From contig NC_011761.1 in assembly GCF_000021485.1 (NCBI RefSeq), positions 1,332,001-1,396,000 on the forward strand: DNA of 64,000 nt, written 5' to 3'. The position numbers were made by a program, and so were the translations under genes. The stretch is from Acidithiobacillus ferrooxidans ATCC 23270. Its GTDB lineage: Bacteria; Pseudomonadota; Gammaproteobacteria; Acidithiobacillales; Acidithiobacillaceae. The stretch's first letter is position 1, and each line of letters begins with the position of its first letter. Positions 52,361 to 60,225 of this stretch are shown here, piece after piece. The notes under the pieces were generated by a model. The model saw nothing but the letters and a program-made list of their open reading frames with translations. It was not told the DNA's origin and searched no databases.

Positions 52361-53310
52361 GACGCGGCCCTTGTTTCACGCGTGGTGGAAACCAGTCTGA
52401 CGAAAACGTCTTCCAGGGAGGGTGTGGCGGGGCGGACTGACCCGACCCGGATTTCCCGTTCGGCAAGAAACCGGGGAAGCTCCTCGGCCGAAAGGCCGCC
52501 TTGGCCGAGCACGATATGGAGCTTGTCGCCGAAGATGGCTGCTTCGACCACCCCCCGTGCGCTGCCGAGCGCCTTGAGCGCGGCGCCCAATGGCACGCAG
52601 TCGACCTCAAAGAGATCGCCGCCCAGACTCCGTTGACGTAACTCGCTCGGGGTACCCATGGCAACGAGCCTACCCCCATCGATGAGGGCAATACGATTGC
52701 AGTATTCCGCCTCCTCCATGTAATGGGTGGAGACCAGGATGGCGACGCCCCCGGCCGCCAGTTCGTGGATGAGGTCCCAGAAGCGCCGCCGGGCCTCGGG
52801 CTCGACCCCGGAAGTAGGCTCATCCAGGAAAAGGATAGGTGGGCGGTGAAGGATGGCGCAACCGAGGGCCAGGCGCTGTTTCCATCCTCCTGCAAGCGTT
52901 CGTACCAAGACATCCTCCCGCCCCTCCAGTCCGGCCATGGAAATGGCGAAGCGCATCCGTTCGCCAAGGTCGTGATGCGGCACCCGATAAATGCCGGCAA
53001 AAAACCGCAGGTTTTCACGAACCGTCAGGTCACCGTAAAGCGAGAATTTTTGCGACATGTAACCGATGTGTTCGCGCACCTCCTCCGGTTGCCGTCCCAC
53101 ATCGAAGCCAGCCACCGATGCCCGGCCCTCGCTGGGGCGCAACAGGCCGCACAGCATGCGGATGGTGGTTGACTTTCCTGCCCCGTTGGGGCCGATAAAG
53201 CCGACGACCTCGCCCTTTTCGATCCGCAGATCGAGGTGATCGACGGCGGTGAAACTGGCGAATCGTTTGGTCAGTCCCTCGGCCAAGACTGCCGGGTTAT
53301 CAGGGCTCAT
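52357..53310 (-). CDS. ABC transporter ATPase (second half of YbhF-type pair)
   Basis: A 317-residue ATPase with Walker A GPNGAGKST (40-48), Walker B ILFLDEPTSGVEP and a variant signature LAGGWKQ (139-145) in place of LSGGQ. The C-terminal 90 residues are the accessory region of this family. The ATG at 53310 has a GGAGAAG site and is preferred to an upstream start. It overlaps the first ATPase gene by 11 bases. In E. coli YbhF both ATPases are fused; here they are separate. Confidence 0.88.
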   Translation of the reverse strand: MSPDNPAVLAEGLTKRFASFTAVDHLDLRIEKGEVVGFIGPNGAGKSTTIRMLCGLLRPSEGRASVAGFDVGRQPEEVREHIGYMSQKFSLYGDLTVRENLRFFAGIYRVPHHDLGERMRFAISMAGLEGREDVLVRTLAGGWKQRLALGCAILHRPPILFLDEPTSGVEPEARRRFWDLIHELAAGGVAILVSTHYMEEAEYCNRIALIDGGRLVAMGTPSELRQRSLGGDLFEVDCVPLGAALKALGSARGVVEAAIFGDKLHIVLGQGGLSAEELPRFLAEREIRVGSVRPATPSLEDVFVRLVSTTRETRAAS

Positions 53311-54250
53311 GCGGCTTCTCCTCTCCGAGGAGAGCGACGAAGACATCCTCGATGCCGGGTTCGGCGGGCGTGATCACGGCGTCCGCGATGCCCTGGTCGG
53401 CGACGGCGGCGCGTAGTTCGGGGATACGCCGCCCGGCGTCGTCGACACGCACGTGGACGCGGTCACCCATGAGGAGGGCGCCGAGTACTCCGGGTTTGCC
53501 AGACACGGCCCCGCGCACGTCGCGCGGGTGAGCGGAGGCAATGGCGAGCAGAGCTCCCGGCATGGCCTCCTTCAGGTGTTGCGGAGTGTCGCAATGGCGT
53601 ATTTCTCCGCCGTGGAGCAGAGCCAGGCGGGAGCAGCGCTCCGCTTCATCCATGTAAGCGGTGGAGAGTACGATGGTCACGCCGCCCTCACGCAGGTTGT
53701 AGAGGATCGCCCAGAAATCACGGCGGGAGACGGGATCGACCCCGGTGGTCGGCTCATCGAGCAGCAGCACCCGGGGGGTGTGGATGAGGGCGCAGATGAG
53801 GCCGAGTTTCTGCTTCATGCCGCCCGAAAGCTGGCCGGCCAGCCGGTGCCGAAAAGGAAGGAGTCCGGCAGCTTCCAGCAGCTCCTGGCTGCGCGCGATG
53901 CGCTCGCCGCGCGGCACGCCGAAGAGGGCTCCATAAAAGAAGATGTTCTCCGCAATGGTGAGATCCTCATAGAGACCAAAGCGCTGCGGCATGTAGCTCA
54001 GATGCAATTTGGCGCGCTCGGCCTCGGCGACGACATCCACGCCGTCGACAAGGATTTCGCCTGCGTCGGGGCGCAGCACGGCGGCCAGCATCCGCATGAT
54101 GGTGGTCTTGCCCGCCCCATCCGGGCCGACCAACCCGAAAATTTCCCCCTGGGCGACCGCCAGGTCAATATCCCGCACCGCTCGCACCGCTCCGAAGCTC
54201 TTGCTGAGCCCGTGCACTCTGACGGCAATTTCGTTAACCTCTGCCATCAT
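53300..54250 (-). CDS. ABC transporter ATPase (first half of YbhF-type pair)
   Basis: A 316-residue ATPase with Walker A GPDGAGKTT (42-50), signature LSGGMKQ (141-147) and Walker B VLLLDEPTTGVDPVSRRDFW. It is the canonical partner of the variant ATPase encoded next. The start overlaps the stop of the membrane-fusion gene by 4 bases, so the operon is coupled throughout. Confidence 0.9.
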   Translation of the reverse strand: MMAEVNEIAVRVHGLSKSFGAVRAVRDIDLAVAQGEIFGLVGPDGAGKTTIMRMLAAVLRPDAGEILVDGVDVVAEAERAKLHLSYMPQRFGLYEDLTIAENIFFYGALFGVPRGERIARSQELLEAAGLLPFRHRLAGQLSGGMKQKLGLICALIHTPRVLLLDEPTTGVDPVSRRDFWAILYNLREGGVTIVLSTAYMDEAERCSRLALLHGGEIRHCDTPQHLKEAMPGALLAIASAHPRDVRGAVSGKPGVLGALLMGDRVHVRVDDAGRRIPELRAAVADQGIADAVITPAEPGIEDVFVALLGEEKPHEP

Positions 54251-55242
54251 CGTCCCGCCGGCAAAAGCGCGATCGTCGCATCCGCCGGCATTCCAGGGAG
54301 CAGTTCATGTGTCGGGTTGTAGATGTCAATGCGGATTCGGTATACGAGCGTAACCCGTTCTGCGTGGGTTTCCACCGTTTTGGGGGTGAACTCGGCCTGC
54401 GATGCGATGAAGCCGATGCGGCCGTGATAGACCTTTCCGGGGTAGGTGTCGGTAGTGACGTCGACCGGTTCACCGAGGCGGACCTGCCCCAGATTGGTTT
54501 CATTCACATAGGCACGGAGCCAGACATGGTCGAGGTCGTCGAGGGTGAAGATCGCTACCCCGGGGCTGGCCAACTCGCCCAGCTCAGCCTCGCGTACCGC
54601 CAGAACACCGCTGAAAGGCGCTCGCAACGTAGTATAGGATAAGGTCACTTCGTCGAGCTTCATTTTTGCGTCGGCCGCGGTGAGGTTGGCGCGCGCAAGA
54701 GAAATGTTGTCACGCGCCACCCGGACCAATGCCTGATCGCGGGCGAGTGCGGCAGATGCTTGCGCCGCGGCGGTGAAGGCAAGGTCATAAGCCTGACGGG
54801 AAACGGCACCCAGCGGAAGTTGTTCCTTGTCGCGGGCAAGGTCGCGCCGCTTCTCGGCAAGGTCGAAGCGGTCGCTCACGACCGTGTTTTGGGCGGCGGC
54901 GAGATTGCTGGTGTCTACGGCAACCTGTCGGCTCGCCACCTCTAGGTTGGAACGATCAATCTGCACCTGCTGGCGATAGAGACGGTTATCTACCCGGGCC
55001 AGTGGAGTGCCGGCCTTGACGTACTTGCCTTCGTCGAAGGGGAGATAGACGATCGGCGCCTGGACGTCGGTGAAGCTCAATACGCTCTGATGGGCCTCGA
55101 TGTTGCCGGAAACCACGACATGCGCGGGCCCAGCCGACGGACCGAACAAAGCCTGCCGGATGGGTCCCCAAAACAGCAGCCCGACTGCAACAAGGATGAG
55201 AATGATGACTGCGGCTATGCCAAAACGCGTGCGGGGCGTCAT
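54247..55242 (-). CDS. ybhG: HlyD/YbhG-family membrane fusion protein
   Basis: A 331-residue periplasmic adaptor: an N-terminal membrane anchor (IAAVIILILVAVGLLFWG, about 8-25), a lipoyl half (VVVSGNIEAHQSVLSF), a coiled-coil hairpin (about 95-190) and a beta barrel. It links the ABC exporter to an outer-membrane channel, which is not encoded here. The frame is open to 55317; the ATG at 55242 places the anchor at the normal position, although its ribosome site is weak. Confidence 0.88.
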   Translation of the reverse strand: MTPRTRFGIAAVIILILVAVGLLFWGPIRQALFGPSAGPAHVVVSGNIEAHQSVLSFTDVQAPIVYLPFDEGKYVKAGTPLARVDNRLYRQQVQIDRSNLEVASRQVAVDTSNLAAAQNTVVSDRFDLAEKRRDLARDKEQLPLGAVSRQAYDLAFTAAAQASAALARDQALVRVARDNISLARANLTAADAKMKLDEVTLSYTTLRAPFSGVLAVREAELGELASPGVAIFTLDDLDHVWLRAYVNETNLGQVRLGEPVDVTTDTYPGKVYHGRIGFIASQAEFTPKTVETHAERVTLVYRIRIDIYNPTHELLPGMPADATIALLPAGR

Positions 55243-55317
55243 ACTCACCGGATTTCGGGTACATCGCCCCATAACGACGATGGTCGCGTTTCTGGCATTA
55301 GTGGATTGATTGGGCAT

Positions 55318-55811
55318 TCGGGCTGCGATGAGACCGCGGTCGGATGACCATATGGTGCATTCACAGTTGGTCGATGCACCCTAGACCGTCGTCGAGCGCC
55401 GAAGTGGATATTGGACGCGACCTTCACTGTTTGCGCGTCGCAGTACCACAAGCCGGGGCATTTATGGCATGGCGGATGGGTTGGGTTCACGGCACCCCCA
55501 TAATTTTCATTGGACTGGCTTTGGGGGGTCAACCTTCCGCTCGTACGGTAAGGTCTACTCCAACTGCCTCAGTATAAAGCACTATAGGCCGATGGCCGGT
55601 GGTTGGGTAGATCTGTGACTGAAGTTTAGACATACAACCCCCTCGCCAGATCTTCTTGGTGGCGATATGGCGCAATAAATTCGGGTTAAAACTGAGTCAG
55701 GCGGCCTTTTTGCGGGGTGGGTCATCGGTATCGGCCCAAAAGGCGGGTGTGGGGCACTGGAATTTCCCGGACTTCGGATCAAAGCCCTTCCAGAAGAGGA
55801 ACCCGCAGAAA
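55318..55811. other. 494-bp region without an intact gene
   Basis: No intact gene. The minus strand next to the IS3 element carries the displaced 3' end of the interrupted transposase (reading FLRVPLLEGL then a stop at about 55,783). An upstream part probably holds the promoter of the ABC export operon, since its first gene starts at 55242. Confidence 0.45.
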
Positions 55812-55849
55812 TTGTTGAACCGCCCCGGGTTTCGTGGAGGCCATTTGGT

Positions 55850-56765
55850 TTAAGTGCAGGCCGTTAATTCGGTCTGTTCGGCGAGTTGCCGATAGTAGTT
55901 TGCCTCAGCTTTTGCCGGAGGGATATAGCCGATAGGTTCGAGCAGCCTGACATGGTTGAAACCACGCCACCCATTCGAGGGTCGCCAGTTCCACCGCTTC
56001 CCGCGTCCTCCACGGGCCGCGCCGGTGAATCAGTTCCGCCTTGTACAGCCCATTGATCGTCTCGGCCAGGGCATTGTCATAGCTGTCGCCCTTGCTGCCC
56101 ACGGAGGGTTCAACACCCGCTTCGGCGAGACGCTCGCTGTAGCGGATGCTGACGTACTGCGAGCCCCGGTCAGAGTGATGCACGAGGCTGCCATCGCATT
56201 CGGGCTGACGGGCGTAGAGCGCCTGCTCCAGTGCGTCCAGCACGAAGTCCGTCGTCATGCTTCGACTCACTCGCCAGCCAACGATGCGCCGGGCGAACAC
56301 GTCGATCACGAAGGCCACATACAGCCAGCCCTGCCAGGTCGAACCATAGGTGAAATCCGAGACCCAGAGCTGGTTCGGCCGATCCGCCTTGAACTGGCGG
56401 TTCACCCGATCCAGCGGGCACGGTTGTTTGGAGTCGGGTACCGTCGTGCGCACGCTTTTACCCCGCACCGCGCCGCGCAATCCCAGGCGGTTCATCAGGC
56501 GCTCGACGGTGCAGCGCGCGACCTCGGTGCCTTCGCGCTTCATCTGCCGCCAGACCTTGTCCGCGCCGTAGACCTGAAGATTGGCCTGCCAGACGCGTTC
56601 GATCTTGGGTATCAATACATCGTCGCGTTGCGCACGCGCACAACGCAGCGCGGGATTGCGCTGGCGTGTGGCATGAAGCCGGTAGCCCGACGGGGCGATC
56701 TGCAAGACACGGCAGATCGGCTCGACCCCAAAAACATCACGATGCGTATCGACAAAGGTGTTCAT
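55850..56765 (-). pseudogene. IS3-family transposase OrfB with a late frameshift
   Basis: An rve-type DDE transposase: VSDFTYGSTWQGWLYVAFVI, ID at the first Asp region, HSDRGSQYVS for the second. The straightforward frame stops at 55905 with an arginine-rich tail. One extra base in an AAA run near 55,958-55,962 explains this. Without it the protein continues with LLEPIGYIPPAKAEANYY to a stop at 55850, the normal IS3 end. The copy may be inactive, or the base may be a sequencing error. It overlaps orfA by 4 bases. Confidence 0.82.
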
Positions 56766-57094
56766 GACTTCAGACGGCGGTCGAGCTCCGCCTGGGCAAA
56801 AAACGCACTTGCCAGCTTCAGGATTTCGTTGGCACGGCGCAATTCCTTGACCTCACGCTCCAGCGCCTTGATACGTTCACACTCTTCGCTGGTGACGCCG
56901 TCGCGCAATCCGGTATCGACTTCATGCCGTTTAACCCATTCATGCAAGGTATGGGGCGAACAGCCGATCTTAGGAGCAATAGACTCCACCGCCGCCCAGG
57001 GCGAAGAATACTCGCCGCGGTGTTCCTGCACCATGCGCACCGCGCGTTCGCGAACTTCAGGGGAATATTTGGGTGTTTTAGCTTTGTTCATCAT
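56762..57094 (-). CDS. IS3-family transposase OrfA
   Basis: A 110-residue protein with a helix-turn-helix ([23 protein letters not shown] in parts) and a C-terminal leucine zipper ([19 protein letters not shown]). In IS3 elements OrfA binds the ends, and the active OrfAB is made by programmed frameshifting in the overlap with orfB. Confidence 0.9.
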   Translation of the reverse strand: MMNKAKTPKYSPEVRERAVRMVQEHRGEYSSPWAAVESIAPKIGCSPHTLHEWVKRHEVDTGLRDGVTSEECERIKALEREVKELRRANEILKLASAFFAQAELDRRLKS

Positions 57095-57141
57095 GGCTCC
57101 ATTCTCTTGGAAAAAGGAGCCTCCTCAAAATCCGGGGCGGT

Positions 57142-58361
57142 TCATTGTAGATGCAGCCATTGGGCCATTAATCCTGCGGTGACGGGGGTAGCGATACGCC
57201 AAGGCGCTACCGTGGTCATGGGGAAGTCCTCCGCGACCGTTTCCGCGAGGATCTGCACCATGGACCAGGCGATGCAACGAATTTGCACCCAGCGTTCGAG
57301 AACAGCGCGCCTTTGCTGCCAGAGGTTATGGATGCCCCACCAGCGTTTCAGATTGTGGAAGAGGGGTTCGATCTGCCAGCGGTTACTGTAGAGGGCGACG
57401 ATTTCGCTGGCGGCGAGATCCGTCTCGGAAGCGAGATAGAGGCGGGTGGGAGACCACCGATGATGCCTTTCATCGTAGATCGCACTCCATACGGCACGGA
57501 CCGGATGGCCGTTCAGGAATCGTGCATTGGCGATGATGGATTGAAGACGGACCTTCTGCCATTTCCCATAGACAAACAGGTTGAGGATCTCCGTGGGGAG
57601 TGTGGCAATGGCTTCTGGGGTCAGTTTGTCCCCATATTTCCGGGGCCGACCCCGTTGTACTTTGGCGGATTTGGGCGGGGGTTGCCGATACAGTGCGGTA
57701 TCATGGCGCCCCTGGCCGATGAACTGGCCTGCCGGCTGCAGGCCGCTCTGACGCAGCAGGGGCAAGAGCAGGCGGCGGCGCATGAACCAAGCATCGGTGA
57801 GCAACCGGATGGGTACGGGGATGTGGGGTATAAAGGCGCGCAGCAATGCCCCGGCGATTTTCGGCTTGTGGGTATTGCCGGTAAGGGGCACGAGGCGCAA
57901 GCGAATGGGAAAGGAAAGGGCTTTGCCGGAGCGGCTACGCAAGGTCAACGCCAGGCCTACCCAGTTCTGAGCGAGAACATAGCGGGGACGGTTGTGCTTA
58001 TGGCTGTGATCGAAGTGGATGGCCGCACCTGGGGCCTTGGTAGAGTGTCGCAGGACCAGCGTATCGTCGATGATCATCTCGACGATCGGCAGCAACGGCA
58101 AAACGGACAGGAGCCAACGGACTTGAGCGATGGCCAAAGCCTGTGTCCGCAAGGATTCACGCTCCAGGAGTTTGTAATAAGTGGTCCAATGGCAGCGCAG
58201 TGAAATATGGCTGAGGGCGCGGGTGACCCAGCCTTCGGGCGAGATCAGACAACCGCAAAAAGCAGCTCAACAAAACTGCGCCGCGAGCGGGGCGGCACGA
58301 CCGTCAGAAAGTAGGAAATCCACTCCGAGAGGCGGAGGGCAACGAGACGATGAAAGGGCAT
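57142..58361 (-). pseudogene. DDE transposase with internal frameshift and IS3-truncated end
   Basis: From ATG 58361 the protein reads MPFHRLVALRLSEWISYFLT to about residue 35, then needs a one-base shift near 58,253, beside a T5 run, to continue as ISPEGWVTRALSHISLRCHW. The main frame from 58152 holds IIDDTLVLRHSTKAPG (first Asp) and a C-terminal LYSNRWQIEPLFHNLKR block. The IS3 copy is inserted 3 codons before the present stop; the stop TGA is the first three bases of the IS3 repeat. The original end was FLRVPLLEGL beyond it. Family IS4-like, not assigned further. Confidence 0.72.
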
Positions 58362-58397
58362 GGCAGTGATTCCGAGAAGCCTAAAACGCTCCTCATT

Positions 58398-58425
58398 GGC
58401 CGACCCTTTTTTACAAGGGTCGGCC
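58398..58425. terminator. Strong 11-bp hairpin
   Basis: GGCCGACCCTT (58398-58408) and AAGGGTCGGCC (58415-58425) pair perfectly around TTTTAC. It lies just upstream of the transposase start and may block transcription entering the insertion sequence, a known feature of such elements. Confidence 0.5.
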
Positions 58426-58752
58426 GCACGGCACCATCACCGTGTCAAGCACTTTCGTAGCAAAAATAGCAGATAAAAACCCGGCAGTGCCGGGCTGAAT
58501 GTCTAAACTGGAGGATCTGTGATATACTACTCAATTACCGTACGACTGAGCCGCATCAAACGTATCATGGCGCCACCGTCACCGGCGTACCGGGAACCTC
58601 GAAGAACCAGTCGTTTTTGATCGGTACAGAAGATCTCAGGTGGGGCCGTAACACTGTAACGCCTCCTGCGGGCATCCAGGCAAAATCCGTAAGTCCCCAG
58701 TTTGGGACGTCATGGAAAAATGGTGCTGGATGAGGCAGGTTAACCGAGTCCG
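58426..58752. other. 327-bp region without a convincing gene
   Basis: A CCCGGCAGTGCCGGG hairpin at about 58,480 could end a transcript. A 68-codon frame on the minus strand (58565-58771) is Pro-rich and unrecognised, without a ribosome site, and overlaps the PIN gene. I do not support it as a gene. Confidence 0.4.
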
Positions 58753-59325
58753 TCAGATCGCTACCTTCCACTCCCGCAACTGGCCGACGGTCTGTGTCAG
58801 TCCCTGCTTGAGCAGCGTGTCTAGGTACTCGTCAACTGTCTTGGGTGGGTACTTCAGCGATCGGCGATGGTTGGCAGCCGCCTCGCACACTCGGGCTGCG
58901 TGCAGATCCAGTAGATCGAAGATGAAGTCGTCGGGATGCTGGGCGGTCAGGTTGTAGGGTTTGAGCCGTTCCGGCGGAAAATCCTTCAGGTTGAACGTCA
59001 CGATCAGGCTGGCACCACCGTGAATAGCGGCAGCCACCACATGCCGGTCATCGGCGTCCGGCAACTCGACGGACGGGATCAGATGCTCGAAGCCGGTGAC
59101 CAGGCTGTCGCGGACATGGTCATTCATCAACAACCGCGTTCGCTCCAGGTCTTCGGCCTTCAGATCTGGCCGCTGCTTCAGAACGTTACGCGTCCACTCG
59201 TCGTGGATCATGTCCGTCCAACGCGCCCGGTACAGATCGGTCAGCGCCAGGCGCATCAGCAGGTCGCGCAACGGTGCCGGGTAGAGCACGCACGCGTCGT
59301 AGACGACGATGAAGTTCGAACTCAT
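58753..59325 (-). CDS. PIN-domain protein, probable toxin
   Basis: A 190-residue PIN-domain nuclease. Acidic residues are at Asp10 (VVYDACVLYPAPLRD), the conserved ELPDADDRHVVAAAI block and LIVTFNLKDFP, the order of the PIN active site. It directly abuts the upstream antitoxin-like gene (1 bp apart). Longer than VapC, it belongs to the COG-type PIN group paired with excisionase-like proteins. Confidence 0.86.
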   Translation of the reverse strand: MSSNFIVVYDACVLYPAPLRDLLMRLALTDLYRARWTDMIHDEWTRNVLKQRPDLKAEDLERTRLLMNDHVRDSLVTGFEHLIPSVELPDADDRHVVAAAIHGGASLIVTFNLKDFPPERLKPYNLTAQHPDDFIFDLLDLHAARVCEAAANHRRSLKYPPKTVDEYLDTLLKQGLTQTVGQLREWKVAI

Positions 59326-59790
59326 TCATTCGTACCCCATCTTGAGCGCCTGGGCTTGCTCGGCCAGTGCATCAAGGGCCTTGCTGCGCTCAGCGTCGAT
59401 CCGCTCCTTGTACGCGATCACGTCCTGGTAACGGACACGACGATGAGTTCCGATCTTGTGGAATGGGATCTCACCGCGCTCCAGCAACTGGACGAGGAAC
59501 GGTCGCGAGACGTTGAGTACGTCCGCTGCGTCTTGTGTTGTCAGTTCGGCGTGGATCGGGATGATACTGACCGCGTTGCCCTCACCGATTTCGGTCAGTA
59601 CGTCCACGAGAAGGCGCAGCGCCGACACTGGGACGCGGACCGAATGAGACGCGCCCTTGTCGTTGAATATCTCAATCTGCTGGGTTTCCGCGCGGGTCTG
59701 AAGGAAGGCGGACAGCGCCCGGCCGCTCTCACGGGCGATGGCAACTTCTTCGGCCGTCGGCAACGAATGGGTGGGAGAGCGTGTGGTCAT
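59326..59790 (-). CDS. Excisionase-family HTH antitoxin
   Basis: A 154-residue protein with a C-terminal excisionase-type HTH (LTTQDAADVLNVSRPFLVQLLERGEI, then HKIGTHRRVRYQDVIAYKE, both typical) and a helical N-terminal half that may bind the toxin. The ATG at 59790 has GGAGG 6 bases upstream; the longer open frame is ignored. It is followed at once by the PIN gene, the usual antitoxin-toxin order. Confidence 0.86.
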   Translation of the reverse strand: MTTRSPTHSLPTAEEVAIARESGRALSAFLQTRAETQQIEIFNDKGASHSVRVPVSALRLLVDVLTEIGEGNAVSIIPIHAELTTQDAADVLNVSRPFLVQLLERGEIPFHKIGTHRRVRYQDVIAYKERIDAERSKALDALAEQAQALKMGYE

Positions 59791-59807
59791 GGCAGCCTCC
59801 AGGGAGC

Positions 59808-60086
59808 TTAAAACAGCATTATGGGAGGAAGTATAATCGAAATAAACGAATAATCGCAACATCCGAAACAGGATGGTCTTGCCGGGCAGGTAACCAAAGG
59901 GACACCTACGCTCTTGCCATGTTTGAGACTCTCGGTGATCTCCCATTCGACCCACTTGCTCTCAGCACTGTCAGGAGTCAGGTGGACCGCTGTCACCGGT
60001 GTCCGATGGATGCGCTCGCGGATTTTCTGTTTGATATCGTCCTCATTCTCGCTGTTGACCGTCTGTTTCAACGAAAAAGTCGTCAT
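59808..60086 (-). pseudogene. TIR-like (DUF1863) domain fragment
   Basis: From ATG 60086 the frame shows IKQKIRERIHRTPVTAVHL, then SKWVEWEITESLKHGKSVGV, the central part of a DUF1863 TIR-like domain. It then loses similarity at CPARPSC and ends. The first strand and the end of the domain are missing. TIR domains act in NAD-based defence, so this may be the trace of a lost defence gene. Confidence 0.55.
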
Positions 60087-60181
60087 ACATAGCTTATGAG
60101 CGGCCTTTTAGCAGAAATCACGACGATGATGGGCCGCTGTTTCCCTGCTTTCGGCCCGATAAAGCTATACCACGATCGCCC

Positions 60182-60191
60182 GATCTATACC
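60182..60191 (+). promoter_or_regulatory. GATCTATACC promoter motif before ArdC-like gene
   Basis: The third identical decamer, 35 bp before the ATG at 60226 and again followed by CTCC. It supports a shared promoter class with ssb and the plsC-like gene. Confidence 0.45.
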
Positions 60192-60225
60192 CTCCAGTCG
60201 AAGATTGACTGCGCTGGAGAGTACG

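Larger units (their letters stand above)
55816..57144 (-). mobile_element. IS3-family insertion sequence with 4-bp target duplication
   Basis: Terminal inverted repeats are TGAACCGCCCCGGGTTTCGT at 55816 inward and its near-complement ending at 57144 (about 21 of 25 positions match over 55816-55840 and 57120-57144). TTGT is present directly outside both ends (55812-55815 and 57145-57148). The element is 1329 bp and carries orfA and orfB on the minus strand. It inserted into the last codons of another transposase gene. Confidence 0.9.

Noticed and set aside
55956-57182. 408-codon plus-strand frame across the IS3 element
   Set aside because: Antisense to orfA and orfB, whose transposase motifs are clear.
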